Assembly (NCBI GenBank): GCA_937902565.1
Contig: CALFMX010000106.1
Location: forward strand, 1 to 8,903
Direction: 5' to 3'
From: an uncultured Spirochaetales bacterium
Lineage (GTDB): Bacteria; Spirochaetota; Spirochaetia; Sphaerochaetales; Sphaerochaetaceae
Length of the DNA: 8,903 nucleotides
The position numbers and the translations under genes are program-made. Positions within the stretch are counted from its first letter, which is position 1. Each line of letters begins with the position of its first letter. This document shows, one piece after another, positions 1 through 5,225 of this stretch. The notes beneath the pieces are model-generated. The model was not told where the DNA came from. It searched no databases and saw nothing but the letters and a program-made list of their open reading frames with translations.

Positions 1-1
1 T

Positions 2-67
2 GTGTTCAATGTCTCTGAAGAAGCTGCAAGAGTACGTCTGATTTCACTGCACTGCCTTCCCACATAA
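2..67 (+). CDS. C-terminal tail of a possible ImmA/IrrE-family protein (partial)
   Basis: Frame 2 is open from the window edge to a TAA at 65-67 and reads FNVSEEAARVRLISLHCLPT near its end. Segments of the form 'F-x-VS-x-x-A-x-x-RL-x-x-L' are typical of the extreme C-terminus of ImmA/IrrE (DUF955) metallopeptidases, which cleave phage or ICE repressors and usually sit beside an XRE repressor in lysogeny modules. Only about 21 residues are visible and the catalytic HExxH is outside the window, so this is recognition of a short motif only. A competing short frame (3-41, ending in LKKLQEYV) cannot be excluded. If correct, the lysogeny control region lies just to the left. Confidence 0.35.
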   Translation: MFNVSEEAARVRLISLHCLPT

Positions 68-172
68 CCAACAACCACCGGTGTCCGTCATGTGATCCCT
101 GTGGTCGTTAGCGGATTGTCTATCATAAAGATTCCTGACTGCCACTTCGCAGCAGGTTTCATTTTCACTTCT

Positions 173-194
173 ATGTTAGCTTTAAAGCTAACAT
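173..194. promoter_or_regulatory. Perfect 22-bp palindrome, probable operator
   Basis: The half-sites ATGTTAGCTTT (173-183) and AAAGCTAACAT (184-194) are exact reverse complements with no spacer. The palindrome ends 9 bases before the RBS and 21 bases before the ATG of the zinc-ribbon gene. A spacerless 11+11 palindrome fits a dimeric repressor operator better than an RNA hairpin, because it leaves no loop. It lies between the presumed lysogeny-module tail and the first early gene. I see no convincing -35/-10 pair around it. Confidence 0.6.
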
Positions 195-215
195 TCTACA
201 ACAAGAGGAGTTGCG

Positions 216-410
216 ATGAGTATTCCTATGAGATGCCCCAACTGCGGAAAGCGGGCATTCGATGCTTCCGGATTTCACAAGGCGGATGAGCCGGTGGAGA
301 TCTCGCTCAAATGTCCGCAGTGTGGTCGATTCGTGAAAGTTCCTATTGCACAGCACATGTGCCTGCGCACAAGAAAAGGAGGAAAGCGCGTTCATATCAT
401 GAATACATAA
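216..410 (+). CDS. Small zinc-ribbon protein (64 aa)
   Basis: A 64-residue protein with two knuckles, CPNC (residues 7-10) and CPQC (33-36), separated by 22 residues, which is a classic zinc-ribbon spacing. The C-terminus is short and basic (RTRKGGKR). Small ribbons of this type in phages act as nucleic-acid or protein adaptors (Mu Com is one loosely similar example), but nothing here identifies the partner. The start is supported by AGAGGAG at 204-210, five bases before ATG 216. A second ATG at 228 would still keep both knuckles. The gene follows a perfect palindrome and is followed by a strong terminator, so it probably forms its own short unit. The fold is fairly sure; the function is unknown. 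Confidence 0.8.
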   Translation: MSIPMRCPNCGKRAFDASGFHKADEPVEISLKCPQCGRFVKVPIAQHMCLRTRKGGKRVHIMNT

Positions 411-497
411 CACCGGGGGAAGCTCCTCCACTTAATATACCGACATCATGCAAGTCGGACATACCGAGCAATGGGACCGCATGACGAGTCACCGAAT

Positions 498-547
498 AGC
501 CGGATGATGCACAAGACACACGTTTTGTAATCATCCGGCTTTTTTTT
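498..547 (+). terminator. Rho-independent terminator after the zinc-ribbon gene
   Basis: A perfect 11-bp stem, AGCCGGATGAT (498-508) with ATCATCCGGCT (530-540), is followed by eight T residues (540-547). The 21-base loop can fold further: ACAAGA (511-516) pairs with TTTTGT (523-528) through one G-U. The unit therefore ends about 90 bases downstream of the stop codon. The long 3' tail also holds a small hairpin, CCGAC (440-444) with GTCGG (454-458). Confidence 0.92.
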
Positions 548-731
548 GCCCGAAAATTCTTATTCAGGATCATCAAGACCATTTGCTCCATAGGCCGAAG
601 AGTAATGGTCATCACCTTCTGGATTCGTTGGATCCAAACGACAGCATCCCTGTGCCAGGCCAGGATTCCCCACTGGGATGCACCATATCAATCACTGAAC
701 GCCGGCTGTAGGGAATGCGCCGGTCGAAGGT
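548..731. other. Untranslated stretch with no gene recognised
   Basis: The gap between the zinc-ribbon and sigma-like genes (411-827) is 417 bases. Apart from the terminator and the hairpins listed separately, 548-731 shows only modest inverted repeats: GACCAT (570-575) with ATGGTC (604-609), and GCATCCC (644-650) with GGGATGC (675-681). Open frames on both strands here lack ribosome-binding sites and have unconvincing composition. I see no consensus promoter. The stretch may be a structured leader of the sigma-like gene. Confidence 0.4.
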
Positions 732-805
732 CAAAACGGAGATGCGTTTTGATTTCGGCCAGCATGCCCTCGTCGCTGCATACCCGAATGCCTGTCTCCG
801 TTTTG
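732..805 (+). promoter_or_regulatory. Mutually exclusive hairpins upstream of the sigma-like gene
   Basis: CAAAACGGAGA (732-742) is perfectly complementary to TCTCCGTTTTG (795-805). The same left arm can instead form a local hairpin, CAAAACG (732-738) with CGTTTTG (745-751), around a 6-base loop. CGTTTTG thus occurs twice and both copies compete for one partner. The long-range pairing ends 10 bases before the RBS. The layout resembles an attenuation or translation-control leader; its ligand and mechanism are not visible. Confidence 0.45.
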
Positions 806-811
806 CCCGAA

Positions 812-824
812 CCCCAAGGAGGGG
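812..824 (+). promoter_or_regulatory. RBS held in a small GC hairpin
   Basis: The ribosome-binding site AAGGAGG (816-822) is partly inside the hairpin CCCC (812-815) / GGGG (821-824), whose loop is AAGGA. It lies five bases before ATG 828. The stem is only 4 bp, so it may modulate initiation rather than block it. It sits directly after the competing hairpins. Confidence 0.4.
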
Positions 825-827
825 AAC

Positions 828-1319
828 ATGGCAAAGGAAGCCAGGACAGAATTCTTCTATTACATCGACGGAAAACCCTATCGACTTACCCCAGGTAAGG
901 ATGGAATCACAGAGGAGATCATCACCGTTCTCCGCGACTCGTATCATGCCGAGCATCTGAACGACCGGTATGAAGATGAACTTCAGGATGCGAATTTCAA
1001 ATTCTCAAAGATTCTTCACGATGCCAACCCAGCAACTCATCCTAACGATCCCATCGAGCACCTTGTGGATACTTCCCAAGCCCCCGAGGAGATTCTATTC
1101 CAGGATGAGCTTCCCCCCTCGATCAGGAATCAGGTGCAGACGCTCATTCCCCAATTAATCCCTGCCCAACAGGAGCTTTTCTGGAAACTATGCGAAGGCC
1201 GACAACTCGCCGATATCGCCCGAGAGGAAGGGACCACGGACAATGCGATCCGTAGCCGCCGCAGAAAGATGTTCGATCGCATCAGGGCTCTCTATGCCGA
1301 GGAGTTCGGGGATGCATAG
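828..1319 (+). CDS. Sigma-70 region-4-like HTH regulator (163 aa)
   Basis: The C-terminal half carries a sigma-factor region-4-type helix-turn-helix: LIPAQQELFWKL (residues 110-121) followed by QLADIAREEGTTDNAIRSRR (126-145), ending in basic helices. This matches the pattern 'Q-x-x-x-F ... LA-x-I-A-x-x-x-G-x-T-x-x-AI-x-x-R'. The N-terminal ~95 residues are acidic and lack recognisable sigma region 2. Proteins of this type in phages and integrative elements (sigma-like factors, ArpU/RinA-like activators) bind promoters or RNA polymerase to switch on element genes. ATG 828 follows AAGGAGG at 5-base spacing. The gene is preceded by a structured leader and followed after 15 bases by the first repeated GGGGTACGG element. 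I am fairly sure of the fold and infer the role of transcription regulator. Confidence 0.75.
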   Translation: MAKEARTEFFYYIDGKPYRLTPGKDGITEEIITVLRDSYHAEHLNDRYEDELQDANFKFSKILHDANPATHPNDPIEHLVDTSQAPEEILFQDELPPSIRNQVQTLIPQLIPAQQELFWKLCEGRQLADIAREEGTTDNAIRSRRRKMFDRIRALYAEEFGDA

Positions 1320-1334
1320 TCCCCGTTTTCTCCT

Positions 1335-1365
1335 GGGGGTACGGATTTCAGGTATTAGGCAGAGG
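1335..1365 (+). repeat. GGGGTACGG leader element, copy 1
   Basis: Reads GGGGGTACGG, ATTTCA, GGTATTAG, then GCAGAGG. It matches two other copies (5188-5218 and 8791-8821) in order and spacing: GGGGTACGG, six pyrimidine-rich bases, GGTATTAG or GGCAATAAG, then a purine-rich SD-like end. Here it starts 15 bases after the stop of the sigma-like gene and 103 bases before the next confident start. It is probably a promoter or leader control element. Confidence 0.7.
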
Positions 1366-1373
1366 ATGTACAC

Positions 1374-1418
1374 ACGGGGTGATGCCACACCGAAACAGCC
1401 TCCGGGGAAACACCCCGT
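1374..1418 (+). promoter_or_regulatory. Alternative hairpins in the operon leader
   Basis: ACGGGGTG (1374-1381) is exactly complementary to CACCCCGT (1411-1418). CGGGG (1403-1407) can instead pair locally with CCCCG (1413-1417) around AAACA. The two structures compete for the same C-rich arm. The layout repeats that seen before the sigma-like gene and sits between leader element copy 1 and the RBS of the 70-aa gene. Confidence 0.4.
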
Positions 1419-1441
1419 ACAGCGATGGAGAAACACAATGA
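1382..1441 (+). CDS. Possible 19-aa leader peptide overlapping the next start (ATGA)
   Basis: An ATG at 1382 opens MPHRNSLRGNTPYSDGETQ and stops at TGA 1439-1441, which overlaps ATG 1438 of the next gene as ATGA, the typical arrangement for translational coupling. The frame passes through the competing hairpins, so its translation would disrupt them. Against it, no well-spaced RBS is visible (GGGGTG touches the start, and AGAGG at 1361-1365 is 16 bases away), and an open frame of 20 codons can arise by chance. Confidence 0.22.
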   Translation: MPHRNSLRGNTPYSDGETQ

Positions 1442-1650
1442 AACTTCAACACAGGGTCCAAATCAATGTGGCCCAAGTCCGTGAAGGAACCCAGGGAGTG
1501 TTGGGTAGCCGTGGACGAAAGCTACCCGCAAGGCTGCTGCGATTCCTGTTCGGCCAGTACAGCGAAGTGCTCGTACTTACACCGGGCAAAACGGTCAGGA
1601 GCGTCGAGATACATGAGATGCAAGAAGGAGTGAATGAAAATGGAAGATAA
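1438..1650 (+). CDS. Small basic protein of unknown function (70 aa)
   Basis: Seventy residues with no family I can name. Visible features are a basic stretch (SRGRKLPARLLRF, residues 24-36) and a hydrophobic strand (YSEVLVLTPG, 41-50), giving the look of a small compact beta-rich phage protein. GGAG at 1427-1430, seven bases before ATG 1438, supports this start. The frame is open further upstream, to an ATG at 1243 inside the sigma-like gene, but that extension overlaps another gene and the leader element and lacks an RBS. It is the first gene of the replication operon and overlaps the next by 11 bases. Its position suggests an accessory role in replication or its control, which is inference only. 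Confidence 0.65.
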   Translation: MKLQHRVQINVAQVREGTQGVLGSRGRKLPARLLRFLFGQYSEVLVLTPGKTVRSVEIHEMQEGVNENGR

Positions 1651-2161
1651 AGCTCAGTTGTTGCTTGATGGAGCCAAGGGATTCAGATCTCTTGCGGAGG
1701 CGCTCGAATTAGCCGCCGAAGTGCTTCGCACACAAGACCTGAAGAACCTGCTTGGACAGAAGGATATCCAACCAGACCTTTTTGAAGCACAGGACTCCCC
1801 AACGATTCAAGAGCCTTCAAAGGATGAGTCCCCTTTGTCTCTGATTGATGTGCGCAAGATACTCGCAGAGAAGTCGCGTGATGGTCACACGGACCAAGTG
1901 CGGCTGCTCCTGCAAAAGTATGGAGCTGACAAGCTCTCCGCAATCGATCCCTCCCATTACAGAAATCTTGCCGATGAGGCTTTTTGTCTGGGAACGACAT
2001 TGGAAGATTTGAAGGCTGCCGTCAACGCAATCACCTCGAAGGACAAGGCCGATCAGCTGCCAGCTATCTTCGAACACCACTATGCCACCAGCTTTGAGGA
2101 TCTGAAACCGGAATATTACCCGGGATTCCTCAGGGATATCAGGAGGCTTGCCGATGAGTAG
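1640..2161 (+). CDS. 'rrp5-like' phage replication-module protein (173 aa)
   Basis: The N-terminal ~35 residues are helical and Leu/Ala-rich (RSLAEALELAAEVLRTQDLK), followed by an acidic linker and the segment LIDVRKILAEKSRDGHTDQV (about residues 68-87), then RLLLQKYGADKLSAID. The same pattern occurs in phage proteins often labelled, probably wrongly, 'rRNA biogenesis protein rrp5', which sit next to DUF2800/DUF2815 genes. The C-terminal ~70 residues extend beyond that segment and are unassigned. ATG 1640 is preferred because AAGGAG (1625-1630) is 9 bases upstream; ATG 1634 (two residues longer) would leave only 3. It overlaps both neighbours, so translation is likely coupled. Function is unknown; a role supporting replication or recombination is inferred from context. 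Confidence 0.75.
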   Translation: MEDKAQLLLDGAKGFRSLAEALELAAEVLRTQDLKNLLGQKDIQPDLFEAQDSPTIQEPSKDESPLSLIDVRKILAEKSRDGHTDQVRLLLQKYGADKLSAIDPSHYRNLADEAFCLGTTLEDLKAAVNAITSKDKADQLPAIFEHHYATSFEDLKPEYYPGFLRDIRRLADE

Positions 2162-3278
2162 GCATGCCCTTCTCTCTCCCTCATCAGCCTCGCGATGGAC
2201 GATGTGCCCGCCATCGGCACGCCTATGCGAACACATCGAGGAGAAATCCAGCGTCTTTGCCGAGGAAGGAACCGAAGCCCACACCCTATGCGAGTACAAG
2301 GTCAAACTTGCCCTGGGAATCAAGATGGAGGACCCTAGACCCACCCTGCACTACCACAATGAGGAAATGGAAAGCAGTACCGATGAATATGCCTTATTCG
2401 TCCTCGAGGCATTGCAGCATGAGAAGGATGCTCAAAAAGATCCGTTGATACTCCTTGAACAACGTCTGGATATCAGCACGTATGTACCTGAATGTTCTGG
2501 GACCGGAGACTGCATCATCATCGCCGACAGGAACCTGCACATCATCGACTTCAAATATGGGCAGGGGGTCGCCGTCTCAGCTGAGCGCAACACCCAGATG
2601 ATGCTGTACGCCCTCGGTGCTCTGAACATGTTCGGTTCGCTGTATGAGGTGGAAGAGGTATCGATGACCGTATTCCAACCTCGCCTTGCAAACGTGAGCA
2701 CGTTCACCATGACTGCCGATGATCTAACCAACTGGGCCGAGTGCTATCTCAAACCAAGGGCTGAATTGGCATTCGGGGGAAAAGGTGAATTCTGCTCAGG
2801 TCCCCATTGCCGCTTCTGCAAGGTGAAAGCCACCTGCCGCAAGCGTGCCGAGGCGAACCTGGATCTCGCTCGCTACGAGTTCGCCGAGCCTGTACTCCTG
2901 GGAGATGACGAGATTGCAGAGATCCTGACCAAAGCTGACGAGTTGGCTTCTTGGGTAAGCGATATCAAGGGGTACGCTCTTTCGGTATTGGGTAGAGGAG
3001 GAAAACTGGAAGGTTTCAAGCTGGTCGAAGGTAGATCGATACGCAAGTACACCGATGAGCAGGCTGTCGCCGAGGCAGTCAACTCTTCTGGATTCGATCC
3101 CTATGAACACAAGGTACTGGGAATCACGGCAATGACCGAGTTGCTGGGAAGAACACGATTCAATGAGATCTTGGGCCCATTCATCTACAAGCCCAAAGGC
3201 AAACCGACGCTCGTACCGGAAAGCGATAAAAGACCGGCTATCACAATCAACGACTTTGACGACATGGAGGAAAAGTAA
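2154..3278 (+). CDS. DUF2800 PD-(D/E)XK nuclease, Cas4/RecB-like (374 aa)
   Basis: The N-terminus HALLSPSSASRWTMCPPSAR is the DUF2800 signature. The nuclease core is visible as EEGTEAH (about 37-43), GTGD with Asp119, IIDFKYG with Asp132 and Lys134 (the D...DxK of PD-(D/E)XK enzymes) and Gln148 (NTQMMLYALG), as in RecB/Cas4 nucleases. One N-terminal Cys (Cys18) plus a cluster Cys214, Cys219, Cys222, Cys228 (CSGPHCRFCKVKATC) fits the AddB/Cas4-type iron-sulphur arrangement. It probably resects DNA ends for recombination or replication together with the SSB encoded next. ATG 2154 has AGGAGG (2141-2146) at 7-base spacing; a TTG at 2148 is too close to that site. It overlaps the upstream gene by 8 bases and the downstream gene by one (TAATG). 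Iron-sulphur binding is inferred. Confidence 0.9.
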   Translation: MSRHALLSPSSASRWTMCPPSARLCEHIEEKSSVFAEEGTEAHTLCEYKVKLALGIKMEDPRPTLHYHNEEMESSTDEYALFVLEALQHEKDAQKDPLILLEQRLDISTYVPECSGTGDCIIIADRNLHIIDFKYGQGVAVSAERNTQMMLYALGALNMFGSLYEVEEVSMTVFQPRLANVSTFTMTADDLTNWAECYLKPRAELAFGGKGEFCSGPHCRFCKVKATCRKRAEANLDLARYEFAEPVLLGDDEIAEILTKADELASWVSDIKGYALSVLGRGGKLEGFKLVEGRSIRKYTDEQAVAEAVNSSGFDPYEHKVLGITAMTELLGRTRFNEILGPFIYKPKGKPTLVPESDKRPAITINDFDDMEEK

Positions 3279-3841
3279 TGTCAACAATAGCAAATCCAAT
3301 GAAGGTAATCACCGGAAAGAACACCAGATGGTCCTATGCAAATGTGTGGGAGCCCAAGTCCATCAATGGAGGGTCTCCGAAGTATTCGGTCTCCCTGATC
3401 ATCCCCAAAAGTGACAAGGCAACCGTGCAGAAGATCAAATCTGCCATTGAGGCTGCGTACAAGGAAGGAGAGGCAAAGCTCAAAGGCAATGGAAGGACAG
3501 CCCCGTCCCTTGCATCGCTGAAGACTCCCTTGCGCGATGGGGATATCGACCGTCCGGATGATCCAGCCTACGAGAACGCATTTTTCATCAATGCCAACAG
3601 CGCCACTGCCCCGGGCATCGTGGATGCCCAGTGCAACCCGATCCTGAACCGCAGTGATGTGTATTCGGGTGTCTATGGACGGGCCTCGATCACCTTCTAT
3701 GCGTTCAACTCCAACGGCAACCGCGGCATCGCATGCGGGCTTCAGAACCTGCAGCTGATTAAAGAGGGAGAGCCCCTGGGCGGTAAGGCGAGTGCCGAGA
3801 GCGACTTCGCCACTGACGATGAGGATGATTTTCTCGCCTAA
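3278..3841 (+). CDS. DUF2815 ssDNA-binding protein (187 aa)
   Basis: The sequence matches the DUF2815 pattern: an N-terminal strand region with RWSYANVWEPKSINGGSPKY (residues 17-36), YSVSLIIPK (36-44), a central Asp/Pro-rich loop (RDGDIDRPDDPAYEN), SDVYSGVYGRASITFYAFN (126-144), and an acidic tail SDFATDDEDDFLA (175-187). Such proteins are OB-fold phage SSBs of the T7 gp2.5/Enc34 type. The acidic aromatic-tipped tail is the usual site for recruiting polymerase and nuclease. Start ATG 3278 overlaps the nuclease stop by one base, with GGAGG just upstream. It is the last gene of the four-gene operon and is followed after 37 bases by a terminator. Length is normal for the family. Confidence 0.88.
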   Translation: MSTIANPMKVITGKNTRWSYANVWEPKSINGGSPKYSVSLIIPKSDKATVQKIKSAIEAAYKEGEAKLKGNGRTAPSLASLKTPLRDGDIDRPDDPAYENAFFINANSATAPGIVDAQCNPILNRSDVYSGVYGRASITFYAFNSNGNRGIACGLQNLQLIKEGEPLGGKASAESDFATDDEDDFLA

Positions 3842-3878
3842 ATAAACCATATTGACGATGAAATCCCTTACCTATCTG

Positions 3879-3910
3879 GACTGCAACCGAAAAGTTGCAG
3901 TCTTTTCTTT
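3879..3910 (+). terminator. Rho-independent terminator of the nuclease-SSB operon
   Basis: A perfect 9-bp stem, GACTGCAAC (3879-3887) with GTTGCAGTC (3894-3902), encloses the loop CGAAAA and is followed by TTTTCTTT. It lies 37 bases past the SSB stop and separates the replication operon from the lipoprotein gene. Confidence 0.92.
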
Positions 3911-3991
3911 GTCAGAATACAAATTGCAAGAAACTTGATGGAAACCAGCAAGAAATTGGAGTAGCATGGAATTTGACTATAGGAGGACTCA

Positions 3992-5104
3992 ATGAAGAAA
4001 ATTCCTGTTTTATTATTAGCTTTCATAATGTTACTGCTGCTTACAACTGGCTGTACAACATTCACCGACTCGGTTCCGTCAAACAATCCAAAAGCATTCA
4101 TGGAAACAGCCGGCATCCTGCCGAGCGCAGGCCAGTCTGCTTGGCTCAAGAGATATTATGTTGATGAATTCGGCAGCCCGACTGATATTCCCTATGCAAC
4201 ACTCAAAAATGTGAAAGCATCGGGTACATTCAGCAACAGTGCCACGAACAACTCAAGGATGTATGCAAAATTCATCGTAGACGCAAATAGATTGAACCTG
4301 GAGCTGTTTGAGTATGAGAGTGAATTCCCTGTTTCCGGCTTGATCTCGGATTATGCGGTCATCAAGATCAAGGATTCTACCGGCACTACCTCGGAACTCA
4401 GAACCAGAGCCAAATTCTCCGATTCGAATACCAAGAGATTGGTTATCTCCGATGCTTATGACGTGAAGACCGTTTTTGGTGCCCTGCTGAACAGCGATTC
4501 TGTTCAGTTCAGGATCGAGGTCAGGAACACGTACGGATCATCCGCCAGCATATACCTTTTCTCTGTTGATGCCAGAGGTTTCGGCCAAGCGTATGCCTCT
4601 GCATTTATCGAAGACTGGAACCAAAAACCGGAGGCTGCAGGGAACCCGCTGATGCCCTTGGCGGAATATGTTTCTTCCGTACCCGACGAAGGATATGCAA
4701 CATTTGAAGAGGCCGATTTCTCTGAGACGGAAAAAACTTATTATCGGGAATATCTTCTCAATCATGGAGGGTATGATGCCTCTGATTTCTTTTGGTTTGT
4801 CGAGCGCGAGAATGGTGTGATCAAACAGGTTGACACCGAGAATCTCTATCACGTCAACTTCAACTTCCAATATCTTAGTCCGGCAGAAGCTGAAAAATAT
4901 GCAAAAACCATCCCTACCATGATGATGTATTATTGCGGGGATACTGTAGTGATCGATAAGGAAAACAATCGTTTCTACGGGATGTTTGAAAATAAGGATA
5001 CCTCCATCTATGGTCCATGGAGAAACATCAAGCTTACAATCCAGCTTGAGGAAAGCAAGGATACCATCGACTTCCTGATGTCATTCGTACCGTACGAGGA
5101 TTAA
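3992..5104 (+). CDS. Predicted lipoprotein of unknown function (370 aa), likely cargo gene
   Basis: The N-terminus MKKIPVLLLAFIMLLLLTTG is a signal peptide followed by Cys21, giving an LTTGC lipobox, so the mature protein should be lipid-anchored on the outer face of a membrane. The -3 residue is Thr rather than the usual Leu. The mature part is beta-rich. Residues ~44-200 contain KRYYVDEFGSPTD, TFSNSATNNSRMYAKFIV and YAVIKIKDSTGT, a pattern I have seen in uncharacterised secreted proteins but cannot name. Residues ~230-370 form a second, acidic and aromatic-rich region. AGGAGG (3981-3986) is five bases before ATG 3992. The gene is bracketed by terminators on both sides and interrupts the usual SSB-polymerase neighbourhood, the layout of a phage 'moron' expressed from the lysogen. 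Superinfection exclusion or altered host surface are possible roles, both inferred. Confidence 0.8.
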   Translation: MKKIPVLLLAFIMLLLLTTGCTTFTDSVPSNNPKAFMETAGILPSAGQSAWLKRYYVDEFGSPTDIPYATLKNVKASGTFSNSATNNSRMYAKFIVDANRLNLELFEYESEFPVSGLISDYAVIKIKDSTGTTSELRTRAKFSDSNTKRLVISDAYDVKTVFGALLNSDSVQFRIEVRNTYGSSASIYLFSVDARGFGQAYASAFIEDWNQKPEAAGNPLMPLAEYVSSVPDEGYATFEEADFSETEKTYYREYLLNHGGYDASDFFWFVERENGVIKQVDTENLYHVNFNFQYLSPAEAEKYAKTIPTMMMYYCGDTVVIDKENNRFYGMFENKDTSIYGPWRNIKLTIQLEESKDTIDFLMSFVPYED

Positions 5105-5155
5105 GCGTGGAAGCTGGATAAATACCCCTGATTCCATAGCAATACGTACACCCTG

Positions 5156-5187
5156 ACTGCAGTTCTCTCGAGCTGCAGTTTTTTTTT
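5156..5187 (+). terminator. Rho-independent terminator after the lipoprotein gene
   Basis: The stem ACTGCAGTTC (5156-5165) pairs with GAGCTGCAGT (5170-5179), with one G-U, around a TCTC loop, and is followed by nine T residues (5179-5187). The next base begins leader element copy 2, so transcription of the polymerase gene must either initiate at that element or depend on read-through. Confidence 0.92.
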
Positions 5188-5218
5188 GGGGTACGGTTTC
5201 CCGGTATTAGTCGGGAGG
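5188..5218 (+). repeat. GGGGTACGG leader element, copy 2
   Basis: Reads GGGGTACGG, TTTCCC, GGTATTAG, then TCGGGAGG, where GGGAGG (5213-5218) is the polymerase RBS, seven bases before ATG 5226. It begins at the base after the terminator T-tract. The GGTATTAG block is identical to copy 1. This copy is the strongest argument that the element starts transcription or controls the leader. Confidence 0.75.
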
Positions 5219-5225
5219 CTTATGC

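Noticed and set aside
479..500. Resemblance of ATGACGAG...CGAA to a hammerhead ribozyme core
   Set aside because: The conserved C before UGANGA is missing, no stem II can form between the two core parts, and GAAA is not complete.
397..615. Minus-strand open frame of 72 codons
   Set aside because: It runs through the strong terminator hairpin and has no RBS or recognisable composition.
605..898. Plus-strand open frame of 97 codons crossing the start of the sigma-like gene
   Set aside because: No RBS, Cys/Arg-rich random-looking protein, and it overlaps the confident gene in another frame.
612..956. Minus-strand open frame of 114 codons over the sigma-like gene leader
   Set aside because: No RBS, mixed composition, and it overlaps a better supported plus-strand gene. 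It looks like a shadow frame.
1243..1437. N-terminal extension of the 70-aa protein to ATG 1243 (135 aa in all)
   Set aside because: The extension overlaps the sigma-like gene and the leader element, lacks a ribosome-binding site and has unconvincing composition. ATG 1438 has GGAG at seven bases.
3924..3967. Promoter before the lipoprotein gene (TTGCAA or TTGATG as -35)
   Set aside because: No acceptable -10 box occurs at 16-18 bases from either. The gene very likely has a promoter, but I cannot place it.
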